Shown: positions 62,559 through 64,000 of the stretch, one piece after another | How positions within the stretch are numbered: the stretch's first letter is position 1 | How the letters are laid out: each line of letters begins with the position of its first letter | From: Prunus persica | Lineage: Eukaryota > Streptophyta > Magnoliopsida > Rosales > Rosaceae | DNA: 64,000 nt | NCBI RefSeq assembly: GCF_000346465.2 | Contig: NC_034010.1 | Span: 9,106,520-9,170,519, forward strand | Reading direction: 5' to 3' | Made by a program: the position numbers and the translations under genes | Notes under the pieces: model-generated | Database searches by the model: none | What the model was told of the DNA's origin: nothing | Seen by the model: only the letters and a program-made list of their open reading frames with translations

Positions 62559-63209
62559 CCGTCATTAGATCTTGCTGATTGTAAGAGCAAAGAGAGAAAC
62601 CGTCTATTTTCTGGATCCTCTGCCAGGAAATCGTGAGGTCGATGAAGAGGCCAAAAACATTGTGAACAGTGCTATAAAAATTTATAATTCTCACATAGCC
62701 AGACCAGGCCGTAAGGCAGTCATTTGGAAAACTCTGTCAGGCACACCAAAGCAACCCAGCAATGTCGAATGCGGGTATTATGTGATGCGCTTCATGAGGG
62801 ACATCATCATGGATCCTTCCTTGGGGTTTGAGAAGAAGGTAAGAAGAAATTACCTTCATACATTTTACGTCGTTTTTTGTATTATCAACGACGGTCATGT
62901 AAAATTACCGTCGTTGAATAGATATAGTACGTCGGTTATGAAAAATATCGTCGTCTGTGATTGAATTTCTTTTTGTTTATAAACCCTAATAGTCATTGTT
63001 TATGCAGTATGCCAAGGGAAAACGGGAAGCGCCATACCCCCAAGAAGCAATTGATGAAGTCCGGAATGAATGGTCAGAGTTTGTTTGCCTTCACCTGGAA
63101 TAGGGGAATTATTGAACACTTGATATTTATGTATAATGTACAAATTTTGTCTATAATATATAATGTAAAAATTTGTTGAGGTTTTCTTAAATTAAAAAAA
63201 AAAAACAAA

Positions 63210-64000
63210 CATACAAATTGCGTAACCGACGTGTAATACTTTTCCAACGACGTAATAAAGTCAAAAGCCGTCGTTTTTTGTTGTTTCGTTTTAAACAAAT
63301 CCGACGTAAAAGGATATTTAGACGACGTTCTTTGAACAATTGAGTCGTTTATGGTTTACAACGTCTTCAATTTCTTAAGGGTTCAGGGTAGTACTTTGTA
63401 ACGACAGCGGTTAAGTCGTGGAATATATATTTTACGTCGGATAGTTAAATATCCGCCATGGTTTCTCATTTAAACGACGTCATTTTAACAACTTAGTCGT
63501 CTATTACAATTTACAACGTCTAAAATTTATTAACACCGACGTGGTTTGTTGTTGTGATAAGAATATTTTATTATTTTTATATCAAAATATTCAAAATAAA
63601 TTTAAAATAAATCAGAAAAATGCAAAGTCAACTCCTATGAAGTCATTGATATATTTTCTTCCCCCTAAACCTTGAAAAAATTCATTTTGAATAACAAAAA
63701 TTTAAAATGACCATCCAAAACAAAATTGTTTTGATGAATCATAAAATCACTTCTAGTTTTATGGTTTAGGGTTTAGAGTCTAGGGTTTAGAGATTAGGGT
63801 TGTTATTTATTGGGGTTTATTTTTAAAGTATAATTTTTGGGTAGTATAGGGTATATTAGGCTGTAAAACCATAAACCCTTTTATAAACTTAATTTTTAAA
63901 ATTATATAATTTAGTTTTAAGGGTTTAGGGTATTAATTGTTAACGACGGTGGTTGAGTCGTGGAGTAAAATATCCGACATGGTTTCCACTTTAAACGACG
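63210..64000. repeat. CACTA 3' motif region with telomere-like tract
   Basis: After the gene's end the motifs return (63220-63540 and again from 63940). Between them lies AT-rich DNA with a degenerate TTTAGGG-like run at about 63763-63810. The element continues past the window. Confidence 0.7.

Larger units (their letters stand above)
59272..63103 (+). pseudogene. CACTA-borne gene: Ptta/En/Spm transposase-type domain joined to a Ulp1-like protease
   Basis: Proposed exons: 59272-60081, 60545-61020, 61221-61307, 61546-61768, 62153-62323, 62559-62838 and 63008-63103, all with GT-AG borders. The first two carry the plant transposase (Ptta/En/Spm, Transposase_24-like) part, with SRVPLVDMKWAQIP and GPEHPGRVRGVGAG followed by a charged coiled-coil stretch. 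The last exons carry a C48 (Ulp1) peptidase end: a His in GRH at 62563-62565, Asp in YFLDPL, Gln in KQPSN and Cys in NVECGYYVMRFM. Ulp1 enzymes cleave SUMO; transposon-borne copies are known from other plant CACTA elements. Breaks: a 1-base shift at about 60720, a TAA at 61564, a shift near 61660 and a TAG at 62566 directly after the His, where the family has Trp. ATG 59272 follows an acceptor-like TTGCAG. Not functional as read. Confidence 0.8.
56326..64000 (+). mobile_element. CACTA (En/Spm) element with gene cargo, 3' end outside the window
   Basis: Begins CACTACTACAAAAAG at 56326, the CACTA-type terminus. TCC lies just before it as the possible 3-bp duplication. More than 1 kb of subterminal sequence follows, packed with ACCGTCGTGG, ACGACGGT and ACGTCGT motifs. 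The same motifs reappear through introns and in the last 800 bp, so the other terminus probably lies not far beyond 64000. Internal cargo: an RPN6 fragment and a transposase-type/Ulp1 gene. A TnpD-like transposase was not seen. Confidence 0.85.

Noticed and set aside
63763..63812. Interstitial telomere
   Set aside because: Only a few degenerate TTTAGGG-like units with irregular spacing; common AT-rich intergenic sequence is a sufficient explanation.
56340..64000. Satellite DNA made of ACGTCGT units
   Set aside because: The motifs have no fixed period, occur in both orientations and are broken up by exons, which fits CACTA subterminal repeats.

Overview
The window is nuclear DNA of a plant, most likely a woody eudicot. 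It has two intron-bearing plant genes and a dense layer of nested LTR retrotransposons, hAT, CACTA, Harbinger-type and LINE insertions. A Rosaceae-like genome is a guess only; nothing in the sequence proves it.

Layout. 1-2918 is the decayed 3' half of a Ty1/copia element with its 3' LTR. 2938-4127 (minus) is a two-exon steroid 5-alpha-reductase (DET2-like) gene whose stop codon lies about 20 bp from that LTR. 5679-22377 (minus) is a 32-exon orthologue of UBP12/UBP13, a MATH-domain deubiquitinase. All exon junctions could be placed and give 1119 codons with Cys and His catalytic boxes intact. One intron carries a 5'-truncated LINE with a 14-bp target duplication. These two genes are the only host genes that look functional.

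22781-32065 is a hAT element (8-bp target duplication, 7 of 8 matching) split by a complete-ended but decayed copia element (23998-31146, perfect 5-bp duplication AATCT). 32398-33404 is a small DNA element with inverted termini, and 33736-36527 is a rearranged copia remnant. 36600-49722 is a Russian-doll nest: a Ty3/gypsy 5' LTR is split by a hAT element (37115-49531), which holds a minus-strand LTR-like element, which holds a plus-strand solo LTR (37820-45098, duplication ATGGC), which holds a recent copia element (38402-44202, duplication AGGTC). 49723-55380 continues the gypsy remnant, then minus-strand copia gag debris with another solo LTR (50872-52455). 55483-56305 is a Harbinger-type MITE.

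56326 to the window end is a large CACTA (En/Spm) element whose 3' end is not reached. It carries a captured, internally deleted piece of the 26S proteasome lid gene RPN6 (57423-57830). It also carries a multi-exon gene joining a Ptta/En/Spm transposase-type domain to a Ulp1-like cysteine protease (59272-63103), broken by two frameshifts and two stops. Short CpG-bearing motifs of the ACGTCGT/ACCGTCGT type fill the terminal region and every sizeable intron but not the exons. This CACTA element is the strongest candidate for something undescribed. Its cargo, a proteasome subunit fragment plus a SUMO-protease-like domain, concerns the same ubiquitin/SUMO pathways as the neighbouring deubiquitinase, but that coincidence is probably chance.
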